NCBI RefSeq assembly: GCF_023074175.1
Contig: NZ_JADPKS010000069.1
Span: 124,001 to 188,000 of the forward strand
DNA length: 64,000 nt
Source: Bradyrhizobium sp. 139
GTDB taxonomy: Bacteria; Pseudomonadota; Alphaproteobacteria; Rhizobiales; Xanthobacteraceae
Direction: 5' to 3'
This document shows positions 46,881 through 55,307 of the stretch, piece after piece. The number at the start of each line of letters is the position of its first letter. The stretch's first letter is position 1. The translations under genes were made by a program, and so were the position numbers. The notes under the pieces were generated by a model. That model was not told the DNA's origin and searched no databases. It saw only the letters and a program-made list of their open reading frames with translations.

Positions 46881-47897
46881 TCAGCGGATCGGCGGCGCGT
46901 ACTGAAGACCGCCCTTATTCCAGAGATTGTTGAGACCGCGGTTGATGGCGAGCGGCGAGCCCGCCCCGACGTTGCGATCGAACACCTCGCCATAATTGCC
47001 GACGGCCTTCACGATCCGGATCACCCAGTCCTTGGTCAGGCCGAGTTGTTCGCCGAAATTACCGTCGCTGCCGAGCACGCGCTTCATCTCCGGATTTTCC
47101 ATTTTCGCTTTTTCATCGACGTTCTTCGAAGTCACGCCGAGCTCTTCGGCGGTAATGAGCGCAAACAGCGTCCATTTCACGATGTCGAACCACTGGTCGT
47201 CGCCGTGGCGCACCATCGGTCCGAGCGGCTCCTTCGAGATGATTTCGGGGAGCACCATGTGGTCATTGGGATTGGCAAGCTTCAGGCGGTTGGCGTACAG
47301 GCCCGACTGGTCGGTGGTGAAGACGTCGCAGCGCCCGGCTTCATAGGCCTTGACCGTTTCGTCATTGGTGCCGAACGCGATCACCTCGTACTTCATGTTG
47401 TTGGCCTTGAAGTAGTCGGCCAGATTCTGCTCGGTGGTGGTGCCGGTCTGGACGCACACCGAGGCGCTGTTGAGCTCGAGCGCCGAATTCACCTTGAGCG
47501 ACTTCTTCACCATGAAGCCCTGCCCGTCATAATAGGTCACGCCGGTGAAGTTGGCGCCGAGCGAGGTGTCGCGCGAGATCGTCCAGGTGGTGTTGCGCGA
47601 CAGCACATCGATTTCGCCGGATTGCAGCGCCGTGAAACGGTCCTTGGCGGACAGCGGCACGTACTTGACCTTGGTCGCATCGTTGAAGATCGCGCCGGCG
47701 ATGGCGCGGCAGAGGTCGACGTCGAGCCCGGTCCAGTTGCCCTTGTCGTCGGGCGAGGAGAAGCCGGGCAGGCCCTGGCTGACGCCGCAGGACAGCATGC
47801 CCCGGTCCTTGATGGTCTTGAGCGTTTGCGCATCGGCGGCTTGGGCGGAGAGGCCGGCGGCGAGAGCGAGAGTGAGAGCCAAGGTTACGCGTTTCAT
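46881..47897 (-). CDS. aapJ: General L-amino acid ABC transporter binding protein AapJ
   Basis: A 338-residue periplasmic binding protein. The signal peptide MKRVTLALTLALAAGLSAQA is cleaved before ADAQ or at DAQ. The mature protein begins TLKTIKDRGMLSCGVSQGLP and contains GLDVDLCRAIAGAIFND and SGEIDVLSRNTTWTISRDTS, characteristic of the AapJ/BztA subgroup that binds a wide range of L-amino acids. ATG 47897 is chosen because the frame upstream (to 48041) has no signal peptide. First gene of aapJQMP; the 394-base region upstream is shared with divergent metC. Confidence 0.96.
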   Translation of the reverse strand: MKRVTLALTLALAAGLSAQAADAQTLKTIKDRGMLSCGVSQGLPGFSSPDDKGNWTGLDVDLCRAIAGAIFNDATKVKYVPLSAKDRFTALQSGEIDVLSRNTTWTISRDTSLGANFTGVTYYDGQGFMVKKSLKVNSALELNSASVCVQTGTTTEQNLADYFKANNMKYEVIAFGTNDETVKAYEAGRCDVFTTDQSGLYANRLKLANPNDHMVLPEIISKEPLGPMVRHGDDQWFDIVKWTLFALITAEELGVTSKNVDEKAKMENPEMKRVLGSDGNFGEQLGLTKDWVIRIVKAVGNYGEVFDRNVGAGSPLAINRGLNNLWNKGGLQYAPPIR

Positions 47898-48291
47898 GGG
47901 CTGAAGGCCTTTCAAAGTCGTCTCAAGGTCAGGAATGTTGTGTTTGGGATCGTCTCTGCCGGGGCTAGCCGTATCAAGACTAGCCTTGCAAGAGTCATGC
48001 TGGAAACCCTCGCCGAACACTCGCCCATCCCGGGAGGCCATACCTTAATCCCCGCCGCAGGCCCCTGCCATTATGGCCGTGGCGCAAGGTCCGGTCAGAC
48101 GATGGATCGAAGGTCGCGGCAGCCCCTCAACATGCGGCGACTGAATAGCACCCGCGCATCTCAGAACGACTGGCGAGCCGGGTCAAGGGGTTGACGGGAG
48201 TCTTCTGTGTTCTGTTATTAACGGCAGCGGCCTTTCGGCCAGCCCGCGGGCGCGGCGCGCCCGGTGGAAACCCGGTTTTGAAAGCAGACGC
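47898..48291. other. Shared upstream region of aapJ and metC
   Basis: 394 bases between divergent genes. An inverted repeat GGCTAG/CTAGCC with an 11-base spacer lies at 47963-47985. GC-rich self-complementary sequence (CGGCCTTTCGGCC and CCCGCGGGCGCGGCGCGCCC) lies at about 48228-48260 in the metC leader. No riboswitch family could be matched and no gene is evident. Confidence 0.55.
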
Positions 48292-49476
48292 ATGGATTCC
48301 TCGCACCCCTCCCAACAGCACGCCGAGACTCGGCTGGTGACCTCCGGCCGCGACACCAAGGCGCAGAAGGGGTTCGTCAATCCGCCGGTGTTTCACGGCT
48401 CGACGGTGCTCTATCCGACCGCCGAGGACCTGCACGCCCATCGCGGTGAGTTCCAATACGGCCGGCACGGCAGCCCCACCACCAGGGCGTTCCAGGAGAC
48501 GCTGATGGCGCTGGAGGGGCCGCAATGCGCCGGCGTCGGCATCGTGCCGTCGGGCCTGTCGGCGATCTCCACCACCCTGCTCTCGGTGCTGAAGACCGGC
48601 GATCATCTGCTGGTATGCGACAACGTCTACCGGCCTTCGCGCAATTTCTGCAACGGCATGCTCGCGCGCTACGGCATCGAGACCACCTATTTCGATCCGC
48701 TGATCGGCGCCGGCATCGACAAGCTCTTCAAGGCCAACACCCGCGCGGTGCTGGTGGAGGCACCGGGCTCGCAGTCGTTCGAGATGCCGGACATCCGCGC
48801 CATCGCCGACGTCGCGCATGCCCGCGGCGCGCTCGTCATCGACGACAACACCTGGGCGACGCCGCTCTATCATCGCTCGCTCGAGCAGGGCGTCGACATC
48901 AGCATGCAGGCCGCCACCAAATATATTGGCGGCCATTCCGACATCATGTTCGGCACGATCTCGGCCAACGCCAAGGCCTGGCCGCAGATCGCCGAAGGCA
49001 TCCGCCTGCTCGGCGTCTGCGCCGGCCCTGACGATGTCTTCCTCGCGCTGCGCGGCCTGCGCACGCTGTCGGTGCGATTGGCGCAGCATCATCGCTCGGG
49101 GCTCGACATGGCGCGCTGGCTCGCCGCCAGGCCCGAGGTCGCGCGCGTGCTGCATCCGGCGCTCGAAACCGATCCGGGCCATGCGATCTGGAAGCGCGAC
49201 TTCACCGGCGCGTCGGGCCTGTTCAGCATCGTATTGAAGCCGGCGCCGCAGAAGGCGGTCGACACCATGCTCGACGCGCTCAAGCTGTTCGGCATGGGCT
49301 TTTCCTGGGGCGGCTTCGAGAGTCTCGTGATTCCCTTCGACTGCGACAGCTATCGCACCGCGACGAAGTGGGCGCCGGGCGGCCCGACGCTGCGTCTTCA
49401 CATCGGGCTCGAAAGCGTCGACGATCTCAAGGCCGATCTGGATCGCGGCTTTGCTGCCCTCAAGGCGGCAATGTGA
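48292..49476 (+). CDS. metC: Cystathionine beta-lyase
   Basis: A 394-residue PLP enzyme of the Cys/Met metabolism family that cleaves cystathionine to homocysteine, pyruvate and ammonia. The PLP lysine is K210 in SMQAATKYIGGHSD. QYGRHGSPTTRAFQETLMAL, the cofactor-stacking Tyr in CDNVYRPSRNFC and the end GPTLRLHIGLESVDDLKADL fit the MetC branch. The family also contains gamma-lyases, so the exact reaction is inferred. It is divergent from the aap operon. Confidence 0.93.
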   Translation: MDSSHPSQQHAETRLVTSGRDTKAQKGFVNPPVFHGSTVLYPTAEDLHAHRGEFQYGRHGSPTTRAFQETLMALEGPQCAGVGIVPSGLSAISTTLLSVLKTGDHLLVCDNVYRPSRNFCNGMLARYGIETTYFDPLIGAGIDKLFKANTRAVLVEAPGSQSFEMPDIRAIADVAHARGALVIDDNTWATPLYHRSLEQGVDISMQAATKYIGGHSDIMFGTISANAKAWPQIAEGIRLLGVCAGPDDVFLALRGLRTLSVRLAQHHRSGLDMARWLAARPEVARVLHPALETDPGHAIWKRDFTGASGLFSIVLKPAPQKAVDTMLDALKLFGMGFSWGGFESLVIPFDCDSYRTATKWAPGGPTLRLHIGLESVDDLKADLDRGFAALKAAM

Positions 49477-49632
49477 GCCTGCTCACAAGGCATTACGCCC
49501 CGGGACGCGGCAATCGCGCCCCCGAGGAACGTGCAGCCGACGCAAACGTTAACGCCGATGCGCCAACAAGGGGTTTGATCCGCTGACATTTGGCGCTAGC
49601 TTCACCAATCGAGTCTAATCCGGACACGGAGC

Positions 49633-51324
49633 ATGGGAACGTTGGTTCTGCTCGATCTGATGGGCGGCGTTGCGCTGTTGTTGTGGGGCCTGCACATGGT
49701 CCACAGCGGGATTTTGCGCGCCTTCGGCCCGGACCTGCGGCGGCTGCTCGGCAAGGCGCTCGGTAACCGGTTCAACGCGTTCGCCGCCGGCCTCGGGCTT
49801 ACTGCGCTGCTCCAGAGCAGCACAGCAACCGCGCTGATCACCAGCTCATTTGCGGCAGAAGGCCTCGTCAGCCTCGCCGCTGCGCTCGCCATCATGTTAG
49901 GGGCCAATGTCGGCACCACGTTGATCGTTCAGGTGCTGTCGTTCAACATCGCAGCCGTCGCGCCGGTGCTGTTCGTGCTCGGTCTCGTCGCCTTCCGATC
50001 GGGGCCGCGCTCGCGCATCAAGGATATCGGCCGTGTCTTCATCGGCCTCGGCCTGATGCTGCTCTCGCTGCACATCCTGCTCGACACGCTGGCGCCGGCG
50101 GAGAACGCACCCGGCGTCCGCGTCGTGATGTCGGCCGTCACCGGCGATCCAGTTCTGTGCATCATGATCGCAGCGCTCGTGACCTGGGCGGTACATTCGA
50201 GCGTCGCCAGCGTGCTGCTGATCATGTCGCTGGCCTATTCGCAGTTCATTACGCCTTACGCGGCGCTGGCCCTCGTGCTCGGCGCCAATCTCGGCAGCGC
50301 CATTAATCCCGTGTTCGAAGGCGCCAAGCGCGACGATCCCGCGAGCTACCGCCTGCCGCTCGGCAATCTCGTCAACCGCGTGATCGGGATTGCGCTGGTC
50401 CTGCCGTTCCTGAGCGTGATCGCCGAGCACATGCACGCCTGGCAGCCCGATCTCGCCAGGATGACGGCGGCCTTCCACATCGCCTTCAACATCGGCACGG
50501 CCGTGATCTTCATCGGCCTGCTCGATACCATGTCGCGCCTGTTGACGCGCCTTTTGCCGGATCGCGTGCAGGAAACCGATCCGGCCCGGCCGCGCTATCT
50601 CGACGAGACCGCGCTTGAGACGCCGTCACTGGCGCTCGCCGACGCCGCCCGTGAGGCGCTGCGCATGGGCGATCTCGTCGAAGTCATGCTGCGCAAGGTG
50701 ATGGCGGCGATGATGACGGGCGACCGCACGCTCGTCGACCAGGTCTCGAAGATGGACAATGTCGTCGATAGCCTCGACGAGGCCATCAAGCTCTACGTCA
50801 CCAAGCTGACGCGCGGCAGCCTGGACGAGAGCGAGGGCCGACGCGCGATGGAGATCATCTCCTTCGCCATCAACCTCGAGCATATCGGCGACATCATCGA
50901 CAAGAATTTGAGCGAGCTTGCCACCAAGAAGATCAAGCGCCGCTTCCAGTTCTCGGCCGAGGGCGCCGAGGAGCTTGCCGCCTTTCACAAGCGCACGATG
51001 GAATCGCTGCGGATCGCCTTCGGCGTGTTCATGTCCGGCGATGCCAACGAAGCGCGCAAGCTGCTTGTGGAGAAGACCACGTTGAGGAACACCGAGCTTG
51101 CCGCGGTCGAGCGCCATCTCGATCGCCTGCGCGAGGGCCGCCCGGAGACCATCGAAACCACCTCGCTGCATCTGGACGTGCTGCGCGATCTGCGCCGCAT
51201 CCATTCGCACATCTGCTCGGTCGCCTATCCCGTGCTGGATGCGGCCGGCGAGCCCTATCGCAGGCCCGAGGCGGATGCGGTCACCCTGCCCGCCTCCGGC
51301 GCGACCTCGGCGTTGCCGCGCTAG
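49633..51324 (+). CDS. Na/Pi cotransporter family protein with PhoU-like domain
   Basis: A 563-residue protein. The N-terminal membrane half (about 1-320) has two inverted Na/Pi cotransporter repeats, visible as GLTALLQSSTATALITSSFA and VHSSVASVLLIMSLAYSQF. The C-terminal half is helical and PhoU-like (EVMLRKVMAAMMTGDRTLVD, INLEHIGDIIDKNLSELATK). Such YjbB/NptA-type proteins export or import phosphate with sodium; direction is not deducible here. ATG 49633 follows a GGACACGGAG-like ribosome site. It converges with the LAB_N gene across a repeat. Confidence 0.92.
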   Translation: MGTLVLLDLMGGVALLLWGLHMVHSGILRAFGPDLRRLLGKALGNRFNAFAAGLGLTALLQSSTATALITSSFAAEGLVSLAAALAIMLGANVGTTLIVQVLSFNIAAVAPVLFVLGLVAFRSGPRSRIKDIGRVFIGLGLMLLSLHILLDTLAPAENAPGVRVVMSAVTGDPVLCIMIAALVTWAVHSSVASVLLIMSLAYSQFITPYAALALVLGANLGSAINPVFEGAKRDDPASYRLPLGNLVNRVIGIALVLPFLSVIAEHMHAWQPDLARMTAAFHIAFNIGTAVIFIGLLDTMSRLLTRLLPDRVQETDPARPRYLDETALETPSLALADAAREALRMGDLVEVMLRKVMAAMMTGDRTLVDQVSKMDNVVDSLDEAIKLYVTKLTRGSLDESEGRRAMEIISFAINLEHIGDIIDKNLSELATKKIKRRFQFSAEGAEELAAFHKRTMESLRIAFGVFMSGDANEARKLLVEKTTLRNTELAAVERHLDRLREGRPETIETTSLHLDVLRDLRRIHSHICSVAYPVLDAAGEPYRRPEADAVTLPASGATSALPR

Positions 51325-51363
51325 ACTTCAGTAGGCGTTGGCTAAATCGATGTGAGCCTAGGG

Positions 51364-51498
51364 TTCACCTCTCCCGAAGGGATAGGTCGGATCGCATCGA
51401 AGATGCGATCCGGGTGAGGGGTTACGGTCTCACCGAACGCCGCGGCCCCTCACCCGGATTGCTCCGCAATCCAACCTCTCTCCGCCGGGGAGAGGTGC
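51364..51498. repeat. Repeat (type 7) between Na/Pi gene and lipid A cluster
   Basis: About 135 bp with outer arms CACCTCTCCCG and CCGGGGAGAGGTG, and inner pairs GGATCGCATC/GATGCGATCC and CCGGGTGAGGGG/CCCCTCACCCGG. The arms would form a branched hairpin structure. It lies between convergent genes. Confidence 0.75.
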
Positions 51499-51534
51499 CG
51501 GGCCGACCGCCGCCCCTAACTCAGAACGGCCGTC

Positions 51535-51873
51535 TCAGCGATCCAGCGTCTTCGATGCGGTGCCGTGGTTCTTCCAGATCAGCATGATGTTGCGAAGATA
51601 AATGATGGTGGCGAACAACTGTCCCATGATGATGACAGGCTCACGCTTCACGACGCCGTAAATCAGGGTCATCAGACCGCCGCCCATCGAGCAGAACCAG
51701 AACGCCATCGGCACCACGCTGTTGCCGGCGCGTTCGCTCGCGATCCATTGCACCAGGAATCGCGCGGTGAAGAACAATTGCGCGATCAGCCCGAACGCGA
51801 GCCAGAAATCGAACTTGGCGACGAACACGTCGTAGAAATAGTTGCTCGCCGCCTGACCGTATTGAATGATCAT
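51535..51873 (-). CDS. LAB_N domain membrane protein (lipid-A-disaccharide synthase N-terminal-like)
   Basis: A 112-residue integral membrane protein with about three hydrophobic helices. The LAB_N hallmark is FWLAFGLIAQLFFTARFLVQ followed by WIASERAGNSVVPMAFWFCS and GQLFATIIYLRNIMLIWKN. This domain occurs in small membrane proteins beside polyprenyl-phosphate glycosyltransferases, where a role in lipid-linked sugar handling is assumed. Its ATG overlaps the stop of the GT2 gene by four bases (ATGA), so the two are co-translated. Confidence 0.88.
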   Translation of the reverse strand: MIIQYGQAASNYFYDVFVAKFDFWLAFGLIAQLFFTARFLVQWIASERAGNSVVPMAFWFCSMGGGLMTLIYGVVKREPVIIMGQLFATIIYLRNIMLIWKNHGTASKTLDR

Positions 51874-52604
51874 GCCTTCACCTCAGTCACATCTGGTGTC
51901 GGCTTCTTGCGGCGGATCAGCCACCACACGCCGGCCAGATCCAGGATGCCGATCCACAGCCGGTCGAAGAAACCATAGTTTGACACGCCGGAATGGCGCG
52001 GCCGGTCGATCACGTCGACATAGGCGATCTCGTAACCCTCCCGGCGCACCAGCGCCGGCAGGAAGCGATGCAGACCGTCGAAATAGGGCAGCATCAGGAA
52101 CACATCTCGCCGGAACGCCTTGAGGCCGCAGCCGGTGTCACGCGTGCCGTCGTTCAGGATCGACCCGCGCACCCCGTTGGCGATGCGCGACTGAAACTTC
52201 TTGAAGCCGGTGTCCTTGCGTCCGACCCGCTGACCGGCAGCGAGCCCGACGCGCGGGCTCTTCTCAACCGCCGCGATCAGGTCCGGCAGGAACGCCGGAT
52301 TGTTCTGGCCGTCGCCGTCGAGCGTCGCCACGATCGCGCCGCGCGCCGCGCGCACGCCGCTGCGCACCGCCGCCGACTGGCCGGCCGATTTGGCGTGGCG
52401 AAGCTGCCGCAGATTGTTCCGCTGCTGCATGATGGAAGCGAGCCGTTCGCCGGTCGCATCCGTCGAGCCGTCATTGACGTAGATGATCTCATAGGCCCAG
52501 CGGCCGTCGAGCGCCGCATCGATTTCGGCGATCAGCGGCGCGATGTTGTCGGCTTCGTTGCGCACGGGAACGACGATGGAAACCGAACGCTGGGACGACG
52601 ACAA
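51870..52604 (-). CDS. Family 2 glycosyltransferase, polyprenyl-phosphate sugar synthase type
   Basis: A 244-residue GT2 enzyme. It begins SVSIVVPVRNEADNIAPLIA, has the nucleotide-sugar acid motifs IIYVNDGSTDAT and ATLDGDGQNNP, and resembles dolichol-phosphate mannosyltransferase/ArnC-type enzymes that load a sugar on undecaprenyl phosphate. Unlike ArnC there are no clear C-terminal membrane helices beyond a weak one (LWIGILDLAGVWWLI). The start appears to be TTG at 52604, since no ATG or GTG lies between it and the conserved domain. It probably supplies the membrane donor for the ArnT-like transferase nearby. Confidence 0.88.
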   Translation of the reverse strand: MSSSQRSVSIVVPVRNEADNIAPLIAEIDAALDGRWAYEIIYVNDGSTDATGERLASIMQQRNNLRQLRHAKSAGQSAAVRSGVRAARGAIVATLDGDGQNNPAFLPDLIAAVEKSPRVGLAAGQRVGRKDTGFKKFQSRIANGVRGSILNDGTRDTGCGLKAFRRDVFLMLPYFDGLHRFLPALVRREGYEIAYVDVIDRPRHSGVSNYGFFDRLWIGILDLAGVWWLIRRKKPTPDVTEVKA

Positions 52605-52667
52605 ATCGAAAGCTCGTGGTTGGAATTGGCCAGCCGCGGGAACCGGCGGCCCGGCAGGCAGCCGCTT

Positions 52668-53513
52668 TTATGGGGCGGATGCCCCGCGCGCAACCCTTTT
52701 GAGGCGGCCCGGGACCGCGTCCGGAAGGGCCACAATGGTGCCATCGGCACGGATGGCGAAGCTCAGCCTTCGGGCCGCGAACCAGTACCGCACCGCCATG
52801 GCGCCGACCATGCCGACCAGGGCACCGGCAACGACATCGCTCGGGTGATGCGCGAGCAGCACCAGCCGCGTCAGCAGGATCACGATTGCGTAAGTGAATA
52901 TGAACACGCGCAGCCGCGGCCACAGTGCCGAGACCGCAAAAGCCAATGCGAACGCCGTCACCGCGTGTCCCGACGGCAGGCTGGCATAAGCCCCCGTTCC
53001 CTCGAACGGTATGAAGTTGAACGGATTGGCCTTGCCGCCGACGAACGGACGTCCGCGGCCGATGAGATATTTCAGGATCTCGGCGACGAGCACGGGCACG
53101 GCAACGGACAGAAACAGGAATTGCAGCCGGGTGCCGAGACCAAGCAGGAGCGTGCGGCGGGTGCCATGCATGCCAGCCGCAACGAGGGCCACCGCCACAA
53201 GCGCCACGGCCAGCACCGAGAGCACATACTCGTCCTTGCCGAAATCCGTGAGGATGCGGATCGACCACAGGCTTGGCGTGCCTCGCGCCGGCATCAACTG
53301 GATCTCGGTCTGATCGAACGCGACCATCAGCGCGATGACCAACGCCGCGCCCGCCATACTGAGCCACAGCGAATGCCGCGCCAGTTTTCGCGCGGCTTCG
53401 GCGCGGCGCGAATGCGAGGGCGTGCGGACAAGCTGCGCCAGGGCACGGCCCGACACTGCGAGCAATTGCGCAGGATAGCTCGCGCGCGGCGCGATGCCGG
53501 TTGGCGCCGACAT
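52668..53513 (-). CDS. PAP2-family membrane phosphatase
   Basis: A 281-residue membrane protein with about six hydrophobic helices. The PAP2 catalytic motifs are KYLIGRGRP, LPSGHA and TRLVLLAHHPSD (Thr replaces the usual Ser at the start of motif 3). Family members remove phosphate from polyprenyl diphosphate, phosphatidic acid or lipid A. In this cluster, recycling of the undecaprenyl carrier or lipid A dephosphorylation is the best guess. ATG 53513 begins one base after the upstream stop; the upstream frame extension lies within the ArnT-like gene. Confidence 0.88.
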   Translation of the reverse strand: MSAPTGIAPRASYPAQLLAVSGRALAQLVRTPSHSRRAEAARKLARHSLWLSMAGAALVIALMVAFDQTEIQLMPARGTPSLWSIRILTDFGKDEYVLSVLAVALVAVALVAAGMHGTRRTLLLGLGTRLQFLFLSVAVPVLVAEILKYLIGRGRPFVGGKANPFNFIPFEGTGAYASLPSGHAVTAFALAFAVSALWPRLRVFIFTYAIVILLTRLVLLAHHPSDVVAGALVGMVGAMAVRYWFAARRLSFAIRADGTIVALPDAVPGRLKRVARGASAP

Positions 53514-53514
53514 C

Positions 53515-55257
53515 CTACTCGGTGCCTTCGGAGCGGAAGATCGAGATCGAGATCGCACGCCCTTGCGAGAAATTGTAGCCGTCGATGCGCGCGCCGATCT
53601 TGTAACGCAGCCCGGTCGCCTCGGCGCGCTGCACGAAGCTGCGTTCCGAGCGCTGCTCGATCAGCGCAAAACGGCAGCTCCCTTGCCGCAGGAAATCGGC
53701 CGCGCCCGAGCCGTCGGTGAGCAGCGTCTGGGTGCCCGTGAGGAAGACGAGGCTCGGCTCGTGATAGCCGGCAGCAGCCGCCTTCGGCCCGACGCAGGTG
53801 ACGTTGCGAAGCGCGCGCGCAACCTCGATGCTCGGAAACAGCGGGGTCAGCGACGGCAGCACGATGCCGTAGACCACGACCGCCAGCATCAGGGCCGCGA
53901 CCAGCGCGTTGAGCACCGAACGCTCGGCGCGGTTGTTGTCGTAGAGCCACCAGGCGAACAGGCCGAAGATCAGCGCGGCTGCGATGAACGGCCAGGCGAC
54001 AAAGGCCGGCTGCCGCGTCAGCATCACCGCGCCGACGACGGCGATGATCGAGGCGGCCACGGGGATCGCGAACCACCAGGCCGAGCCGCGCATCAGCCAG
54101 GATCGCGACAGCACGCGCCGCTCCAGCGCGCCGACGGTCAGGATCGCGATCGCCGGGTACAGCGGCAGCACGTAATGCGGCAGCTTGGTCAGCACCGCCT
54201 CGAACACGATCCAGGACGGGACCAGCCAGGCCAGCAGGAACTGCGCCCCGGGCTCGCGCCGCGCCCGCCACACCGCAGGCGCCGCCATCGCCGCCAGCGG
54301 CGCGCCCGGCCAGAACGTGATCCAGAACAGAGCCAGATACAGTCCGGGCGGCGCGCCATGGGATTCCTGGGCCGCTAACTTGCTCAGCATGTCGCCGCCG
54401 ACGGAATCGGCGAAGAAGGCATCGCCGGCGCGCCAGAAGATCGCGACGAACCAGGGCAGCACCAGCACCAGCACCCACATCAGGCCCCAGAGCGGACGCA
54501 GCTTCCACAGCCACGAGGCATCGCGGTCCTGGATCGCGAGCGCGACGATGGTCAGTCCGGCGAACATCAGGATCAGGGGGCCCTTGATCAGGATGCCGAC
54601 CGCGAGCGCGGTCCAGAAGATCGCGGGCCAACTCCACGGCGGATGCGTCTCGTCCTCCGCGCGCTGCCAGGACAGATAGGCCCGCGCCATCGCGCCCATC
54701 GCGGCGACCACGCAGAACAGCAGCATTGCATCGGTCTTGGCGAGCCGCGCTTCGACGCCGAGCAGCACTGAAGCGGACATCAAGAGGGCCGCCAGCACGG
54801 CGGCGCGCCGCGTGACGAAGCCGAGCGCGGCCCAATAGGTCATGAGCACGGCGCCGGTCGCACCGATCAGCGACGGCAACCGGTAGACCCAGATGCGCAA
54901 TTCGGCCCGCGGCAGCCCAAGCGCCGTGGCGGTTTCGACGGCGGCCGACTGCAACCAGTAGATGCCGACCGGCTTCTTGTAGCGGACGTCCTCCTGGAAG
55001 CGGATGTCGATAAAGTCGCCGCTCTCGACCATCTGCTTGGTGGCCTGAGCAAAGCGCGCCTCGTCGCGGTCAACCGGCGGGATGGTGAAGAAGCCCGGCA
55101 GGAACAGCAGCAGCGCGCACAGCAGCAGGAAGGCAACCGCACGGGCATGGCTGGCCGTGACATAGTCGAGCATGAGCACGAGCCGGCTGCCCGGATTCAC
55201 GGGCGCTTTCGGCTCGCGCGGCGCTCCGAAACGGGGAGTTGGGTAGGTCTCGGCCAT
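53515..55257 (-). CDS. ArnT-like / PMT-family lipid-linked sugar transferase
   Basis: A 580-residue integral membrane glycosyltransferase (GT-C fold, GT83 type). The first periplasmic loop contains the acidic catalytic motif IPPVDRDEARFAQATKQMVE, followed by VRYKKPVGIYWLQSA; about twelve hydrophobic helices follow, then a soluble C-terminal domain. ArnT-type enzymes move a sugar from undecaprenyl phosphate to lipid A in the periplasm. With the GT2, PAP2 and LAB_N genes downstream it forms a lipid A or glycolipid decoration cluster. Which sugar is moved cannot be read from the sequence. Confidence 0.9.
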   Translation of the reverse strand: MAETYPTPRFGAPREPKAPVNPGSRLVLMLDYVTASHARAVAFLLLCALLLFLPGFFTIPPVDRDEARFAQATKQMVESGDFIDIRFQEDVRYKKPVGIYWLQSAAVETATALGLPRAELRIWVYRLPSLIGATGAVLMTYWAALGFVTRRAAVLAALLMSASVLLGVEARLAKTDAMLLFCVVAAMGAMARAYLSWQRAEDETHPPWSWPAIFWTALAVGILIKGPLILMFAGLTIVALAIQDRDASWLWKLRPLWGLMWVLVLVLPWFVAIFWRAGDAFFADSVGGDMLSKLAAQESHGAPPGLYLALFWITFWPGAPLAAMAAPAVWRARREPGAQFLLAWLVPSWIVFEAVLTKLPHYVLPLYPAIAILTVGALERRVLSRSWLMRGSAWWFAIPVAASIIAVVGAVMLTRQPAFVAWPFIAAALIFGLFAWWLYDNNRAERSVLNALVAALMLAVVVYGIVLPSLTPLFPSIEVARALRNVTCVGPKAAAAGYHEPSLVFLTGTQTLLTDGSGAADFLRQGSCRFALIEQRSERSFVQRAEATGLRYKIGARIDGYNFSQGRAISISIFRSEGTE

Positions 55258-55307
55258 TGGTTCCGCTTACGCTGAAACCGCCATCGCGACAACCGCTTGA
55301 GGCAAGG

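Noticed and set aside
47987..48003. Possible sigma-54 (-24/-12) promoter for aapJ
   Set aside because: On the minus strand CAGCATG-N4-TTGCA has correct spacing, but the essential GG at -24 is AG and other bases differ, so the match is too weak.
48120..48291. SAM-type riboswitch in the metC leader
   Set aside because: The leader has GC-rich hairpins but none of the conserved SAM-II or SAM/SAH core sequences could be matched by eye.
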